From assembly GCA_964035575.1 (NCBI GenBank), contig OZ037843.1:682001-746000 (forward strand): a stretch of 64,000 nt of DNA. The letters are read 5' to 3'. Positions 1 to 9,405 of the stretch are shown piece after piece; position 1 is the first letter of the stretch, and each line of letters opens with the position of its first letter. This DNA comes from Rhynchopus sp. YZ270_cl-10. Lineage: Eukaryota > Euglenozoa > Diplonemea > Diplonemida > Diplonemidae. The notes under the pieces were generated by a model. It saw nothing but the letters and a program-made list of their open reading frames with translations. It searched no databases and had not been told where the DNA came from. The position numbers were made by a program, and so were the translations under genes.

Positions 1-266
1 GGGCGAATATGGATTCGCCTTCTAGGTATGCCTAAGCGGGTCCTTAGGCGATTGCTCGACACAGCAAAAAAGCAAAAGACAAAGCAATACAGAGAGAGCC
101 AAGTTTTTGTTTTTACTACCTATTTTCATTAACCCCCCTCTTGTTATTACAAGAGGGAGTTCTTCAAAACAAAACAGAGTAGCAAAAGCAGGGGCTCCGC
201 TACCGTATAAAGTTCTGTTGCGGCGCAACAGAAGTCTGGAAAAAAGAAAAAAAAAAAAAAAAAAAA
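1..266. other. Left edge, AT-rich with two short hairpins
   Basis: No gene is seen. Two small hairpins lie at the very start: GGCGAA/TTCGCC (2-19) and GCCTAAG/CTTAGGC (30-49) followed by GATTGCTCGACA. A close relative of the second hairpin region, AAGCGGGTCCTTAGGCAATT, recurs near 19525, so this is the edge of a dispersed repeat. The rest is poly-A/T rich. Confidence 0.4.
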
Positions 267-570
267 AATCCCATGGTTGAACCACGGGAGTACCATGGGG
301 AACTGGGTTGCTGACCGCACCATCCAGGCTGTACCTCAATTTTTTTTTTGCCTGCGGCGCCATTTTCCCTTTTTTGCTCCGCAAAAAAGGATTCGATATG
401 TGACTCTGTACTGTAAAAAGCTAGATTTTTACACCGTACCCTAAATTTTTTTTCGCCTGCGGCGCCATTTGATTTTTTTTGCTCCGCAAAAAAAATACAG
501 TTCCCTATGTTCCTAATGTCCCTGGTCAGCAGTGCTGAAAAATTTTTGGGCACAAAAACAGCTGACCCCA
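267..570 (+). repeat. Cassette copy shared with the hAT-like element at 24.4 kb
   Basis: The stretch from GGTTGAACCACGGGAG to CAGCTGACCCC matches 24502-24821 almost step by step, including two blocks of the form CCTGCGGCGCCATTT, T-run, GCTCCGCAAAAAA, and the phrase TCCCTGGTCAGCAGTGCTG. At 24.4 kb the cassette sits inside clear TIRs. Here no matching TIR was found, so this copy is probably an end-less fragment or belongs to a different element. Confidence 0.6.
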
Positions 571-679
571 ATCTTGAAATCTGAATTCCTGGATAAGACA
601 CTGGCGCAGGGTGAAAAAAAAAACCCCCCGCAACAGAACTCAAAAAAAATCTGAAAACGTAGCGGAGGGGCTGAGCAAA

Positions 680-710
<31 letters not shown>

Positions 711-910
711 GCAAAAACTTTCAAAACCCCCTCTTATTATTAGTTCTGGGGTCGTGGATGAGCCAAAATCTAAACAAAAAGTGCACCCTTTCTCTTGCGG
801 CTTATGTCAACAAAGAAAACTTAGAAGGCACAACAAACAGATAAAAAAATCGAACACTCCCCAAAAGAAGAAAAAAAAACTGAGGCCTTTTCGTGAGTGA
901 ACTTTTGGAC

Positions 911-974
911 AGTGGAGATTGCACAAACTGTGGCAACACAACTGAGGCAACTACACTACTCCAACAATTTATCA
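911..974 (+). repeat. Module M1, copy 1
   Basis: M1 is a dispersed 60-65 bp unit with the landmarks GAGATTGCACAACTGTGG and CTACACTACTCCAACA, followed by an A-run. This copy reads AGTGGAGATTGCACAAACTG and ends in an A-rich tail, as expected for a retroposed short transcript, but no flanking duplication was identified. Confidence 0.6.
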
Positions 975-1076
975 AAAAAAATTATAACAAAACAAAACAA
1001 AACAAGAACACATTGCCAAGCGTTTCTTTTGATACTGCAAGCAACCGAGATTGGGAACCGAGAAAGTGGACGAGAA

Positions 1077-1139
1077 AGTGGAAATTGCACACCTGTGGCA
1101 ACACAACCGAGGCAACTACACTACTCTAACAATTTATCG
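1077..1139 (+). repeat. Module M1, copy 2
   Basis: Second M1 in direct orientation about 165 bp after the first, with TTGCACACCTGTGGCAACAC and CTACACTACTCTAACA. The two copies differ at a handful of bases, which suggests a tandem duplication followed by drift. Confidence 0.55.
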
Positions 1140-1170
1140 AAACCAAAATAAATAAGGGAAACAAAAAAAA

Positions 1171-1387
1171 CGGGGGACAACAGTATTGGAGTGTACCATT
1201 GGTAAGCAATGGTATTTCAATGATATAGGTGAGTGAACGACACCACCCCCCCCCTTTTTTTTTTTTGCCAGTTGTGTGCACGTTTAGGAAAAGGCAACTT
1301 CCTATTAAGCCTGCCGACTCCATGTTCTTGGAGCTTCCAGGACCGTGCCATGCTCCGTTCCCTAAAAAAGAATGGTAAAAAAGTTTT
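1171..1387 (+). ncRNA. Module M7, structured RNA-like repeat, copy 1
   Basis: M7 is about 200 nt and is also found at 19838 and 25556. Visible hairpins in this copy: CCATT/AATGG around GGTAAGC, AGGAA..TTCCT around the AAGGCAAC segment, CTCCA/TGGAG, and CCGTTC/GAATGG near the end. The unit is followed by a T-run. No coding capacity is evident. The family is not recognised; a Pol III-type or retroposed structural RNA is an inference. Confidence 0.45.
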
Positions 1388-1636
1388 TTTTTTTTTAAAC
1401 TCAGGTTGCGCTGCCCCAATGAAAATAATAATAATAACAAAAACGTATTTTAAACTTTGTGAAAGCTACACATCGAACACCCCCCTTTCTTCTGCTACAC
1501 TCTGAGTATTGAAGTGGTGCAGTGGTGGGATTAACAAAAAGCACTCAACCAACATATTTTCAAAAAACCCCCTATCCCTACCCCCTTTCCCCCCCTCTTT
1601 GTCCGTTAGCGATCCTTTTTATTTATTTATTTATTT

Positions 1637-1885
1637 TATTCCACAGTTAAATAAAGTATACGAAGGATTTGGCACTTTTATCGTGATTCTTTTTAATGAT
1701 AATTTCACGCCGTGTTTTTTTCGCAAATAAAAACCACGCTAATTGAACTTTATTTCACGCATTTTCACTTTTTTTCACTGCAATTCCTTAGGAGCGTGAT
1801 TTTATTTTTGTTTTTTTCACGCTAAAACAGGGGTTTTTTTTGGCGATAACTTCACGCTAAATTTTGGTACATCCTGCACCACCAC
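1637..1885. repeat. Arm of a TTTCACGC-type inverted-repeat element
   Basis: The block TAAATAAAGTATACGAAGG .. TTTGGCACTTTT .. TTTTGGTACATC matches the right arm of the palindromic unit at 2668-2995. It carries several TTTCACGC words. The left arm is missing here, so this is a solo arm or a rearranged copy. Confidence 0.5.
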
Positions 1886-2445
1886 CCGCCTAAAAATTGA
1901 AAATTGCGATTTTTTTTTGCACTTTTCCCATTTTTTTTTTTGACACACGCAACATGCCGAAGGATCTAAGACGCAAACGGTCCTCCGACAAGAGATGGAC
2001 GAGCACTACAGTGGTTTTGTTGAAGGACTAGCATCGTCGACACCGTACATCCGTGAATGGGACCGCTTTTTAAGGGAAGCCCAACGGTAAGCCCACGGAA
2101 GCCGACTTTGTTTTGTGCATAGTGCATCAAATCGTCGTCGTAATGGACAGCGTTCAGTAAGCTGAGCAGCATATTGGTGAGGAAGTATGGGGTGCAACTG
2201 CAAGACCAGTTTCCGCAGGCTCGTGTGTCTCTTGAAGCAACACGAGACCGGCTACCGACACGACAGTCCAAGACACTCCTCACTTACGAAACAAGAAATC
2301 GACTCCTTCATTACCTATGAAGGCGAAGGACACACCACCCCCTTACTTCATTGTGAGGAAGCATGATATTCTGTGATGGGCGGGGATCTTCTGAATGTCT
2401 CTCGCTCTTGCACGATAGCCATTTCCCGACCTCCCGCTAGCACCC
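1886..2445. other. Unique stretch without recognisable gene
   Basis: Moderate GC with no long frame and no match to other repeats in the window. Short frames carry no recognisable motif. It may hold decayed coding DNA (for example around 2210-2340), but no assignment can be supported. Confidence 0.3.
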
Positions 2446-2995
2446 GGGCCCAGTTTACCGGGTTTTTGCAGGTTCCCCCGCGGGAGGGTAACAGGGCTGG
2501 AGGGACCCTCCAGCCTTTTTTAGCCTCCCTCCAGCCCCTCAGGTACGCCAGCCCCTAGCGGGAGTCCCGCTAGCCTAGCTAGGGGTCCCGTGGGATTCCC
2601 GGTAGCGCTGGCGGGAGGGTAAGGAAAGCTACCTGGAGGGACACATACTCGTTAGTTATTGCACAATAAATGAGTCACGCTAAAAGTGCCAAATCCTTTC
2701 GTATACTTTATTTAACGTGAAATAAAATTACGTATTCAACGCCTTTTAGCGAATTTTTTTGCGATACTTCACTTATTTTTTTCCCAGGCTCGTGGATTCA
2801 ATTTGCCTCGCTTCGCTCGGCAAATTAACTACCACTCGCCTGGGAAAAAAATGCGTGAAGTTATCGCAAAAAAAAACCACGCTAAAAGGCGTTGAATAAA
2901 TAGTTATTATTCCACAGTTAAATAAAGTATACGAAGGATTTGGCACTTTTAGCGTGATTTTATTTAATGATAATTTCACGCTAAATTTTGGTACA
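2446..2995. repeat. Tandem unit 1: CTAGGGG-rich head plus long palindrome
   Basis: A CCCTCCAGCC / GGCTGGAGGG-rich head with GCTAGC and CTAGGGGTCCCG words (2446-2640) is followed by a long palindrome. The left arm GTCACGCTAAAAGTGCC (near 2672) pairs with GGCACTTTTAGCGTGA (near 2942), and inner arms pair around the TTTTTTTCCCAGG / CCTGGGAAAAAAA pair. A second, similar unit starts at 3003. The intact sequence GTTGAATAAATAGTTATT (near 2891) is the unoccupied counterpart of the hAT target at 3460. Confidence 0.6.
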
Positions 2996-3002
2996 TGTGG
3001 GT

Positions 3003-3467
3003 AGTAGGGCTGGAGGGACCTTCCAGCCTTTTTTTGCCTCCCTCCAGCCCCCAGCCCCCCAGCGGGGGTCCCGCTAGCCTATCTAGGGGTCCGCGGGACC
3101 CGGTAGCGCTGGCGGGAGGGTAATGAGAGCTTTTTTTTTTCCTTCTTTTTTTTTTTTCACGCTCTTTTTTTTTTTTTTTTTCCCCCCGAGAGCTTCCTGT
3201 AAGGACACATACTCGTTAGTTATTGCACAATAAATGAGTCACGCTAAAAGTGCCAAATCCTTTCGTATACTTTATTTAACGTGAAATAATAATTACGTAT
3301 TCAACTCCTTTTAGCGGATTTTTTTGCGATACTTCACTTATTTTTTTCCCAGGCTCGTGGACTCAATTTGCCTCGCTTCGCTCGGCAAATTAACTACCAC
3401 TCGCCTGGGAAAAAAATGCGTGAAGTTATCACAAAAAAAAAATCCCGCTAAAAGGAGGTGAATAAAT
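3003..3467. repeat. Tandem unit 2, interrupted by hAT-like element
   Basis: Repeats the unit at 2446-2995: GGCTGGAGGGACC head, ACACATACTCGTTAGTTATT junction and the same palindrome arms. It breaks off at GAATAAAT, where the element at 3468-4243 is inserted, and resumes with GAATAAATAG at 4244. Confidence 0.6.
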
Positions 3468-4243
3468 CACGCATGCGGCTAAAAGTACCTATTTTCCAGA
3501 TTTTCCTTAACCTAAATAGACAAATTTACCTGTTTTTATTACCTTGTGGTTTTCCCATTTTTCACATTTTCGAGGCAGGGTACCACCCAAAAGCGCTGTT
3601 TCTTGCATTTTTGGGCCAATCCCAGCCTGTGTTGGGGTCACTTTAAAAAAATGGCCAAAATTTCCATCACTTAAATTTTTGGGAAGTGCCAAGTATCTAG
3701 TTTGCAGTAACTTTTGGCATTATGTTTTTGTGGGGATTTGTCCTCTGGCGGGGGTAGGGGTTGTATATCTACCGACGGGTTGTAGAGGGTTTTGCGAGCA
3801 TTCACCTCACTGTAGCGGGTTATTTCAAAAAAAATGGACAAGTTCATGGTTGATACAATTTTTGGCCATTACCACCAGTGAGTTGCTTCACAGGGTAAAA
3901 TGTAACTATGATTCTGGGCCACCGCCCCCTCCAAATGCAAAAAGGTCCCAAACCCGGGCGCGCTACGTGCGCCGACCTTTTTGCAGCTTTGGTCAAAGTT
4001 GTATTTTTCGGCTGCAAAATGCAGGCGAAGATATTCGGAGCTCTATTTTTTTGCGAAAAAAAAATAGGGTACAGTGTAAAAATGCAGCTTTTACACTACA
4101 GAGCCACTCAAATATTGAAATTCCCCTCATAAAAAAGCAGGTATTTTTTCCCTGCCCCCCTATTTTTCCCGTATATAAAAACAGGTAAATTCTTTTTTTA
4201 TTCTGAAAACCTAAATAGTAAATAGCTTTTAGGCTCACGCGTG
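3468..4243 (+). mobile_element. Non-autonomous hAT-like element, copy 1 (776 bp)
   Basis: Starts CACGCATGCGGCTAAA and ends TTTTAGGCTCACGCGTG, with imperfect TIRs that extend inward (both ends share TTTACCTGTTTTTAT). It is flanked on both sides by the 8-bp direct repeat GAATAAAT (3460-3467 and 4244-4251), the target duplication size known for the hAT superfamily. The same flank without insertion is present near 2893. No transposase frame is present. Two further copies (55098, 62053) have their own different 8-bp duplications, so the ends are certain. An internal GCGCGCTACGTGCGCC palindrome and a GGCTGCAAAATGCAGG block are shared by all three. Confidence 0.88.
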
Positions 4244-4251
4244 GAATAAAT

Positions 4252-4254
<3 letters not shown>

Positions 4255-4287
<33 letters not shown>

Positions 4288-4600
4288 TTACATCAGGCTC
4301 TCCGCTAGGATTTCCGATTTTGAAAATATTCTGTTGATGGTCCACGTTGGTGGGGTACATGCTTGCGCCGCAGGCGCACGGTACGCAACTTTTTTTTTTA
4401 CCAACGCCCGATTTTGACTTTTTTGGGACGTTTGAGCACTCACCTCTCCATATCTTCTTCTCCTGAGCTTTTTTGACAGGTAGAACGGGTCTGAACCACT
4501 TAGCAGAACTTTTTTTTTTTTTCTTTTTTTCCCCATTTTCAAAAAGTTCTGTTGACAATCAACAGAACTTTAGTACCTAGCGGAGTGCCTGATCTTACAT
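4255..4600. other. Poly-T stretch with GCGCCGCAGGCGCACGGTACGC motif
   Basis: After a long T-run the sequence carries TTGCGCCGCAGGCGCACGG TACGCAAC near 4354. The same motif occurs inside the 5-bp-TSD elements near 7933 and, inverted, near 27190. No gene is seen. The surrounding DNA may be a fragment of that element family without ends. Confidence 0.35.
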
Positions 4601-4605
4601 ACAAG

Positions 4606-4725
4606 TATAACGGCCGTCACGACGGGAAAAATTTTTTTTTTGTCGGGGAGGTCACGGCCGTGAAGAAAATCTGAAAAATTTAACGGCCGTGAAATTTTGC
4701 ATTGATCACGGCCGTGAAATATTTC
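4606..4725. repeat. ACGGCCGTGA palindromic-word cluster 1
   Basis: Four to five ACGGCCGT words separated by A/T-rich spacers lie within 120 bp. A similar cluster lies at 6184-6315. This resembles the body of the palindromic-word elements at 25.8, 55.3 and 62.7 kb, but no terminal repeat or flanking duplication could be fixed here. Confidence 0.4.
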
Positions 4726-4838
4726 CACGCTTTTTGCTTGTTTCTTCTTTTTCGTTCGTAGACAGGGCCAGACCCCCTTTCCCATCCCTCCCAAGTCATT
4801 CTTGGGGGGGTAAAAGCAACATAAAAAGTGCAAAAAAA

Positions 4839-5030
4839 AATCGGCCCCACTGCGATCGGGAAGCTGACGACACGAATGAGCACTTATGGTGGTCCTGCCC
4901 TGCCTGCAATGCTATACGCTCAGATCCTAGTTTCCACTCCGTCACAACTGCTGGCAGGTCGCCGTGGCCTAACTGTGGAGTTATCCCTACTGCCCTGAAG
5001 GACAGTATTGATGCTACCTCCAGCGTCTGA
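4839..5030 (+). pseudogene. LINE remnant: C-terminal zinc-binding segment
   Basis: One frame reads HCDREADDTNEHLWWSCPAC followed by NAIR and then WPNCGVIP. The Cys-His pattern with EHLWW-x-CP, then W-P-x-C-x-x-x-P, is typical of the region after reverse transcriptase in many protist non-LTR retrotransposons. The first cysteine of the usual CxxC pair is not present, no reverse transcriptase core is seen upstream, and the frame dissolves after about 5030. This is a short 3' fragment of a LINE open reading frame. Family assignment is from motif memory only. Confidence 0.4.
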
Positions 5031-6015
5031 TGGGGAGCATCCTCATACACCGGTTGTCTCTGAACAACAGCCTCCGTATCAACAATCTGCCACTCACGCC
5101 TGGAGAACAGCTCAGCTGCAACCTTTGTTCCGTCCCCACTATGACTTCGACTGGATTCCACTCTCACAGGAAATGGACTTATCCAAACCATCACCTGCGT
5201 GCCCTGCTGCGCTCCTGGCTCTCCTCACTGCGCTGGTCTCCCGCTGCCCGCCCACGTTTTCACCCTACTGTTAATTGTAGTTGGAGCGTGTGGCATTTCT
5301 GAGCACTTGTGCGTGCTCCCGGTTCTTCAGAGTAGCATATTTCTCGTGTTTCAGCACTTGTAACCCGGTTCTTGAGCAAAGTACTCTTCTCATATTTGAT
5401 GGGCTTTCCGTTGTGGAGCACACATCAATACTGTGAGACGAACCTCATTTGCGTTGAACCATTTGCAGTGTTCTTCAGCTTCCAGTGCAAAGTCTTCCGA
5501 CAGAATCAGCACACTATTGAACAACTATCCTCCGTCTTTTTTGTCGGAAAATAGACCGCATCACGTTTTGCACACCTCTGGATCTTCTTCGCTACGTTGG
5601 CGATAAACGCGCAGAGGGAGGGGTCCACCCTTTTGCTCCCGTGAACTTGTACTGTTTGCCCGATGTTTTCTTTGGCACAAGGGTGATGAACGGGGTTGAG
5701 TGAGTCCAAACACATCCTTCTCGGGCAAAGAGTAATTAGAGGTTATGAGACGCTCGGGACGCTGCGAAGTCAGTCTGCAGAACTGAAAGGCAGTGTTGCA
5801 ACCAGAAGATTACAGATGGCGGGTCAGATGCTGTGTCACTTACCCCATCAGGTAGATGAGAGCCAGCACCTTCAGAGCAGTGAACACAACACACCGTGGG
5901 CACAATACATGTGCCAAAAGGCAACAAGACCCTGCAAGGAGTACCCAGTACACAGCGCAGTTTTCTGTGCGATATCACTTAACCGGTCCTCTCCTGCCCT
6001 ACCCTCCTTTTCTTC
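5031..6015. other. Unique GC-balanced stretch, no recognised gene
   Basis: May include the 3' end of the LINE remnant and other decayed coding DNA. Frames on both strands are short and without motifs. No TIR, hairpin or shared module was found between about 5290 and 6000. Confidence 0.3.
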
Positions 6016-6120
6016 AGGGGTAAAAATTAAGTGGGTTGTGGGAATATAGGGGGAAATGGGGGGGTTTGGTCTGTACGTTCCTATCCGCGCCTATCCGCGG
6101 GGTAAAAATCAGGTGGGATG
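6016..6120. mobile_element. Incomplete CCACCTG-family element
   Basis: Ends with GGGGTAAAAATCAGGTGG, the right TIR of the family at 7418, 10957, 25064 and 29110, preceded by CGCGCCTATCCGC. A second, degenerate TIR (GGGGTAAAAATTAAGTGG) lies at 6016 in direct rather than inverted orientation, so the left half was lost or rearranged. Confidence 0.45.
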
Positions 6121-6183
6121 GTTCTTGAGTGGCGCCTTTTCTCGTACTTCACTGTGTGTTCCTTCAAAGACTCGTACAAAAAT

Positions 6184-6330
6184 TTCACGGCCGTTGTTTT
6201 TTTTTAACGGCCGTGAAAATTTTGTACATAAGAAAGGCGCTTTTTTTTCACGGCCGTTTTTTTTTATTTTTCACGGCAACGACGGCAGTGGGTCGAGCAT
6301 TTTTTTTTTTCATTTCCGTGACGTCCGTTT
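6184..6330. repeat. ACGGCCGTGA palindromic-word cluster 2
   Basis: Three CACGGCCGT words among T-runs, plus a degenerate fourth near 6275. Same word as the cluster at 4606. No defined ends. Confidence 0.4.
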
Positions 6331-7235
6331 TACTTGTATGTAATCTTTCGATTGAAAATTATATCTTAATCTTTTTTTGTTTTTTTTTGTTTACATTTCT
6401 CGCACCCTCTTTACCATTCTTTTCTTGTTGTTAAGAAAATAATGGGATAATGTTTTTATTTTTTGTATTGAATGAAAAGCCCTACGGGTCGCTATGGGTA
6501 GCATCGCGTTGTGTTGTGATAGGTGTGTCTTAGGAAGCCCAAGGCCCAAGGCAACACGTTTACCTTGTGGCAATTGTCCCAGCACACTAAAGTCCTCACC
6601 CCAGTACGTTGCTACCCTTGCGTCCCGAAGAAAAGGTGCAAATAAGAACCCCCTCCCTGTCTGCATGTTACTTCTGAAAATATGCAGACGTCTGCCGTCC
6701 ACACAATGTGGTCCAGAGGCACCTGCCAAGTGAAATGTCTTGTGAAATGGCTTGTCATGATGAGTGATCCCCTAGGGGGAGTAGGTGTAGGGGGAAATCA
6801 TGAGATAAAAGGCATTCATTAGGTAAATCATTTTTTTTCATGACAAGCGACCACTTGTCATCGCTTTCACTTTGTCACCAAGTGAAATTGGTTCTGGACC
6901 ACGGTGTGCATCCCCACCCCAGAAGTCTTAAGTTGACTTATCCTTCGTTACACACAACAGAGCCCAGGGAAAAAATGAGTTGAGGACAGCATGCGTCTAT
7001 ATCAATTAAGTACAAAGCCTTCGGGCAACATTGTGTGTTGGTGATTGATTAAAAAAAAAAATTTTTTTTTTTCTTTCAGCAAATGCTTTAGGGTGCCCTT
7101 CCATTGCTGGGATGTTCAGTGCAGTGTTTTTTTTTGTATTTTTAAAGGGCATGTTTTTGTTTTGTTTTTTGAACGAATCTTTTGAAAGTTGGGAACATTT
7201 TTTGTTGATCCCTATACTTATGCTACCAATTTATT
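6331..7235. other. AT-rich stretch without a supported gene
   Basis: Contains CTTTCGATTGAAAATTATAT near 6346, similar to 61110 and 8750, and a weak M8-like piece (CTCGCACCCTCTTTACC, near 6400). TCTATATCAATTAAGTAC .. CAACATTGTG near 6990-7030 is the uninterrupted counterpart of the site at about 31780 that carries a TTCGTACAAA element. Frames present are short and motif-free. Confidence 0.35.
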
Positions 7236-7379
7236 TGGTGTGATTCAGGGGGTACGGACAACCCACGGGAGAACCACGAGGGAACCACGGAGAACTGTTT
7301 CGGGCTATATTAAGATTTGCGGAGCACCTTCGGGAGAACCACGGGGGAACCATGGAGAATCCGTTTGGTGATCACACCA
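7236..7379 (+). mobile_element. TGGTGTG-family element A (144 bp)
   Basis: Starts TGGTGTGATTC and ends GATCACACCA; flanked by the 5-bp direct repeat TTATT (7231-7235, 7380-7384). The flank without the element is visible as the paralogous sequence CAATGTATTGATTGCATATG near 21520. The interior repeats GGGAGAACCACG words, similar to the cassette at 267. No coding capacity. Confidence 0.72.
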
Positions 7380-7417
7380 TTATTGATTGCATATGTTGAA
7401 ATACTTTTTGGTATTTT

Positions 7418-7533
7418 CCACCTGATTTTTTACCCCGCGAATAGGAGCGTATAGGACCGTACAGGTGTATATAGGACCGTATACGCGCCTGTACGTGGAC
7501 TGTACGCACCTATACGGGGTAAAAATCGGGTAG
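7418..7533 (+). mobile_element. CCACCTG-family foldback element (116 bp)
   Basis: Left end CCACCTGATTTTTTACCCC, right end GGGGTAAAAATCGGGTAG; flanked by ATTTT (7413-7417, 7534-7538). The interior is a run of GTATAGGACCGTA-type words, so the whole unit can fold back. The right end differs slightly from the family form CAGGTGG. Confidence 0.7.
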
Positions 7534-7567
7534 ATTTTTCCCAAAAAAAAAAAAAAGTTCGCTGTTC

Positions 7568-8444
7568 TGGTGTGGCTAACTCCAAAAATAAAGTGTAATT
7601 TTTGTACTCCTTTTGTATTTTTTTTTTTTTGTATACCCAAAAAGGGGGGTTTTTTTTATTTTTGGTACCAATTCGTACTTTCCCAATCGCCCCAAGTCAT
7701 GGCACCCAAAAGTTCCTGGCGAAGCCACGGTACGCAACATTTCTGAAAAATGTCGACATAAATTGGCACTGTCGTTGGTAATTATCGTCAGTTCCGTTAA
7801 ATTTTACCTACGTATTTTGCTAGAACGAAAGTTTCTGGCGAAGCCACGGTGCGCAACATTTCAAAAAATTGCGCTTATATTTGCACATTTGTGCTGCTGA
7901 ACTATGTCATGGGAAAGGGTGGGTTGCAATCTTGCGCCGCAGGCGCACGGTACGCTACTTTTTTCGTTTGCCATGCTGCATGCTTCGTTCTTCTTTCTCA
8001 CTCCTCATTGGGTTCTACGAGCTCCGTCCGTAAAATGGTGGGGTCACAACATGCAGCAAAGTTCGCAGCTATGCAAACTGCCCCCACGTTTACTTTGCAC
8101 TTTACCCCCAGTGGTCAAGTACTGACCATATTTTACACTAAACCTGAAAATGCCCTGTAAAAACTGACACATGCATTTTAGGTCAAAAATACTCATTTCT
8201 CAGCGCAAAGTGACCTCATCACAGCACGCACGGACTCCCGAGAATCGAGAAAAAAAATTTTTCCCCCAATTTTTTGGGGGGCAAAAAAAAAAAAAAATTC
8301 CCCCCGACCCCCCGACTCCGACTCCCCAAAAAGTTTATACAGGGAAATAATTTTTCGCAAAAAACACCCCCAAAATAAAGTGTAATTTTTGTACTTCTTT
8401 TGTGATTGTTTTGTGCTGTTTTTGTACTGGATTTAGCCACACCA
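7568..8444 (+). mobile_element. TGGTGTG-family element B (877 bp)
   Basis: Left end TGGTGTGGCTAACTCC, right end ATTTAGCCACACCA; flanked by TGTTC (7563-7567, 8445-8449). Both subterminal regions carry AATAAAGTGTAATTTTTGTA in the same orientation. Inside are two copies of CTGGCGAAGCCACGG and the motif TTGCGCCGCAGGCGCACGG. No transposase frame; a non-autonomous element. Confidence 0.75.
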
Positions 8445-8616
8445 TGTTCTGGATTACTCTGATTGTTCAATTTGCTTCCGGATGTCGGAATTTTCCGAAA
8501 ATTTCCAGAAATTAACTAACAGCCGAATGTTAAAAAGTTATATTTGTCATATAACGCCCTAGGCTGAGATGAGCCCTATGTATGTGTATCTATGTGTTCT
8601 TATCATGCTTTTCCCA

Positions 8617-8668
8617 GTGCCTGCGCCCCAGAGGCGTTTGCATTGTCAGCTTAACCTTCTTTTTTTTT
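8617..8668 (+). repeat. Module M4, short variant
   Basis: CAGTGCCTGCGCCCCAGAGG then CGTTTGCATTGTCAGCTTAA and a T-run. M4 in full form has the landmark CGATGAACGGTGAGGCGTTT and ends TTCAACTTCTC plus T-run. This copy has the short CCAGAGG form also seen at 29734. Confidence 0.5.
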
Positions 8669-8867
8669 CCGGCTGTACCCTACTTTTTGCAACAAAACAA
8701 AAGATTTTTTTATTCAAAAAAAAGGATACGATGCTGGACAAAACTCCATCTATGATTGAAAATAGTATCTTAATATCTCGGTGTTACCGAACAACTGTCG
8801 GGGACATGTCAAGGACCTGTCAATACGGGCCTTCTCTGGAACACCATTATTATTTTATTCATTTTTT

Positions 8868-8937
8868 TGTCTCTTTTAAGGATCCTGTGAAGAACAAAAC
8901 CGTGACTGCTATCCCATGCTAACAGTCTAACAAAGAG
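8868..8937 (+). repeat. Module M5, copy 1
   Basis: M5 is a 60-85 bp unit with the landmark TTTTAAGGATCCTGTGAAG and a tail of the form TAGTCTATAATCAAACA. This copy reads GGATCCTGTGAAGAACAAAA then a degenerate tail AACAGTCTAACAAAG. Confidence 0.5.
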
Positions 8938-9405
8938 CGAACGTCCAAATGCATGCACACATGGTAAGGAACATCTGATTGTATTGCATACCAAATAGTC
9001 AGATCTATACAGTATGTGCTCCCTGTAGTATGGTTGAGGGGGGTTTCACCTCAAGACAGCTATACCGTATGATAGTCATTGCACTGACCTGAAGGTTGGT
9101 TGTGATGCATATCTAGGTCTTTGTTTGTTTCCGGAATTGAGCTTATGAGGACCTTTTTCGCGCGCAGCGCGTATGTTCGAAACGTATCGTGGGCAAAAAA
9201 AAAAAATCATGGTTTTCACCACCAGCCATGGACCAAGGTCGAAAAATGTCTGATTCCTGTGTAAAAAACCCCGTAAAAAAACCGGAATTCCAAGCCCGAA
9301 AAGTGCGATTTTTGTAGCTGTTTAGCGTCAGGCCTGCTCTAACACAATGGGTGGGAAAATTTTTTTTACCCCCCCTTTTTTACACTACATAATAACTACA
9401 TAAGA
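8938..9405. other. Spacer without recognised features
   Basis: No supported frame, RNA or repeat except a run of A at 9197. Position 9401-9405 (TAAGA) is the likely left target duplication of the next element. Confidence 0.3.

Noticed and set aside
5506-6049. Overlapping frames on both strands at 5.5-6 kb
   Set aside because: No recognisable motif, comparable length on both strands, no acceptor-like tract; may be decayed DNA.
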